Part shown: piece by piece, positions 63,877 through 64,000 of the stretch
How the letters are laid out: every line of letters begins with the position of its first letter
Numbering within the stretch: the first letter of the stretch is position 1
Source of the DNA: Streptomyces coacervatus
GTDB taxonomy: Bacteria; Actinomycetota; Actinomycetes; Streptomycetales; Streptomycetaceae
Reading direction: 5' to 3'
Assembly (NCBI RefSeq): GCF_029223485.1
Contig: NZ_JARHTP010000004.1
Location: 551,005-615,004, forward strand
DNA: 64,000 nucleotides
Program-made: the position numbers and the translations under genes
The notes under the pieces: generated by a model
What the model was told of the DNA's origin: nothing
Database searches by the model: none
The model's input: only the letters and a program-made list of their open reading frames with translations

Positions 63877-63999
63877 TCAGGTCAGCGGTGGCCCGGGCTC
63901 CGGATTCGGCACCGGTTCCGGGCCGGGCGGGATCGGGGACGGGGAGGGCTCCGGGGGTGGTGTCGGAGTCGGTGGTGAGGGCGGGGGTGGCGGTGGGGT
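63877..63999 (-). CDS. Proline-rich C-terminal end of a protein running off the window
   Basis: One minus-strand frame is open from the edge to a TGA at 63877-63879 and codes for about 40 residues made nearly only of Pro, Ser, Thr, Glu and Gly (PSPPTPTPPPEPSPSPIPPG). Such tails end secreted or membrane proteins in Streptomyces. Function cannot be told; the body of the gene is outside. Confidence 0.5.
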   Translation of the reverse strand, partial: TPPPPPPSPPTPTPPPEPSPSPIPPGPEPVPNPEPGPPLT

Positions 64000-64000
64000 G

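Overview
The window is about 72 % GC by eye, with GTG and TTG starts, strong codon-position bias, Tat signals and many Streptomyces-type families (DUF397/XRE/HATPase sets, WS/DGAT, Rpf-LysM-M23, MsiK-like ATPase, FadR and LacI regulators). It reads as chromosomal DNA of a Streptomyces or close relative. I saw no rRNA, tRNA, CRISPR array, transposase or phage gene. Most genes sit in tight, overlapping operons.

Layout. 1-5.7 kb: a truncated PAS-GAF-SpoIIE phosphatase, a Ser/Pro-rich lipoprotein, a lipase-maturation-factor membrane protein and a Ser/Thr kinase with an outside sensor domain. 5.7-14.5 kb: an eight-gene operon for uptake and non-phosphorylative oxidation of a 6-deoxyhexose, most likely L-fucose, with a divergent FadR-type regulator and two operator-like palindromes between them. 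14.65-17.8 kb: an EACC1 protein overlapping a caspase fused through one membrane helix to a complete penicillin-binding transpeptidase domain, with a convergent two-helix membrane protein beside it. 17.8-28.5 kb: a LacI-controlled N-glycan cassette (solute-binding protein, two permeases, GH5, GH85, GH38). 28.9-31 kb: a papain-family protease, an unknown protein and a chagasin-type inhibitor. 31-33.1 kb: a HATPase / DUF397 / XRE set with repeated TGCAATTGCA palindromes. 33.2-39.7 kb: a DedA protein, then an exo-glycosidase operon GH29-GH20-GH29. 39.9-49.6 kb: mixed metabolic, transport and acyltransferase genes. 49.8-54.7 kb: a GH92-GH2 pair behind an ACAACGTTGT operator. 54.9-64 kb: cupin, glgC/glgA, FhuF-like protein, DMT transporter, Rpf-LysM-M23 cell-wall hydrolase, gnd, a frameshifted LLM oxidoreductase and the proline-rich end of one more protein.

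How they fit. The glycosidases spread over 17.8-54.7 kb cover nearly every bond of a fucosylated eukaryotic N-glycan: GH85 releases it, GH92 and GH38 trim alpha-mannose, GH5 probably splits the core Man-beta-GlcNAc, GH20 removes HexNAc, GH29 removes fucose, and GH2 probably removes a beta-linked hexose. The 5.7-13.8 kb operon then takes up and oxidises the freed fucose. The glycan ABC transporter has no ATPase of its own; an MsiK paralogue at 43.8 kb could serve it.

The most novel-looking item is the EACC1 + caspase-TM-transpeptidase pair. It physically joins a cytosolic death-type protease to an extracytoplasmic PBP domain whose three active-site motifs are all present. The papain/chagasin module is the second candidate for an undescribed system.
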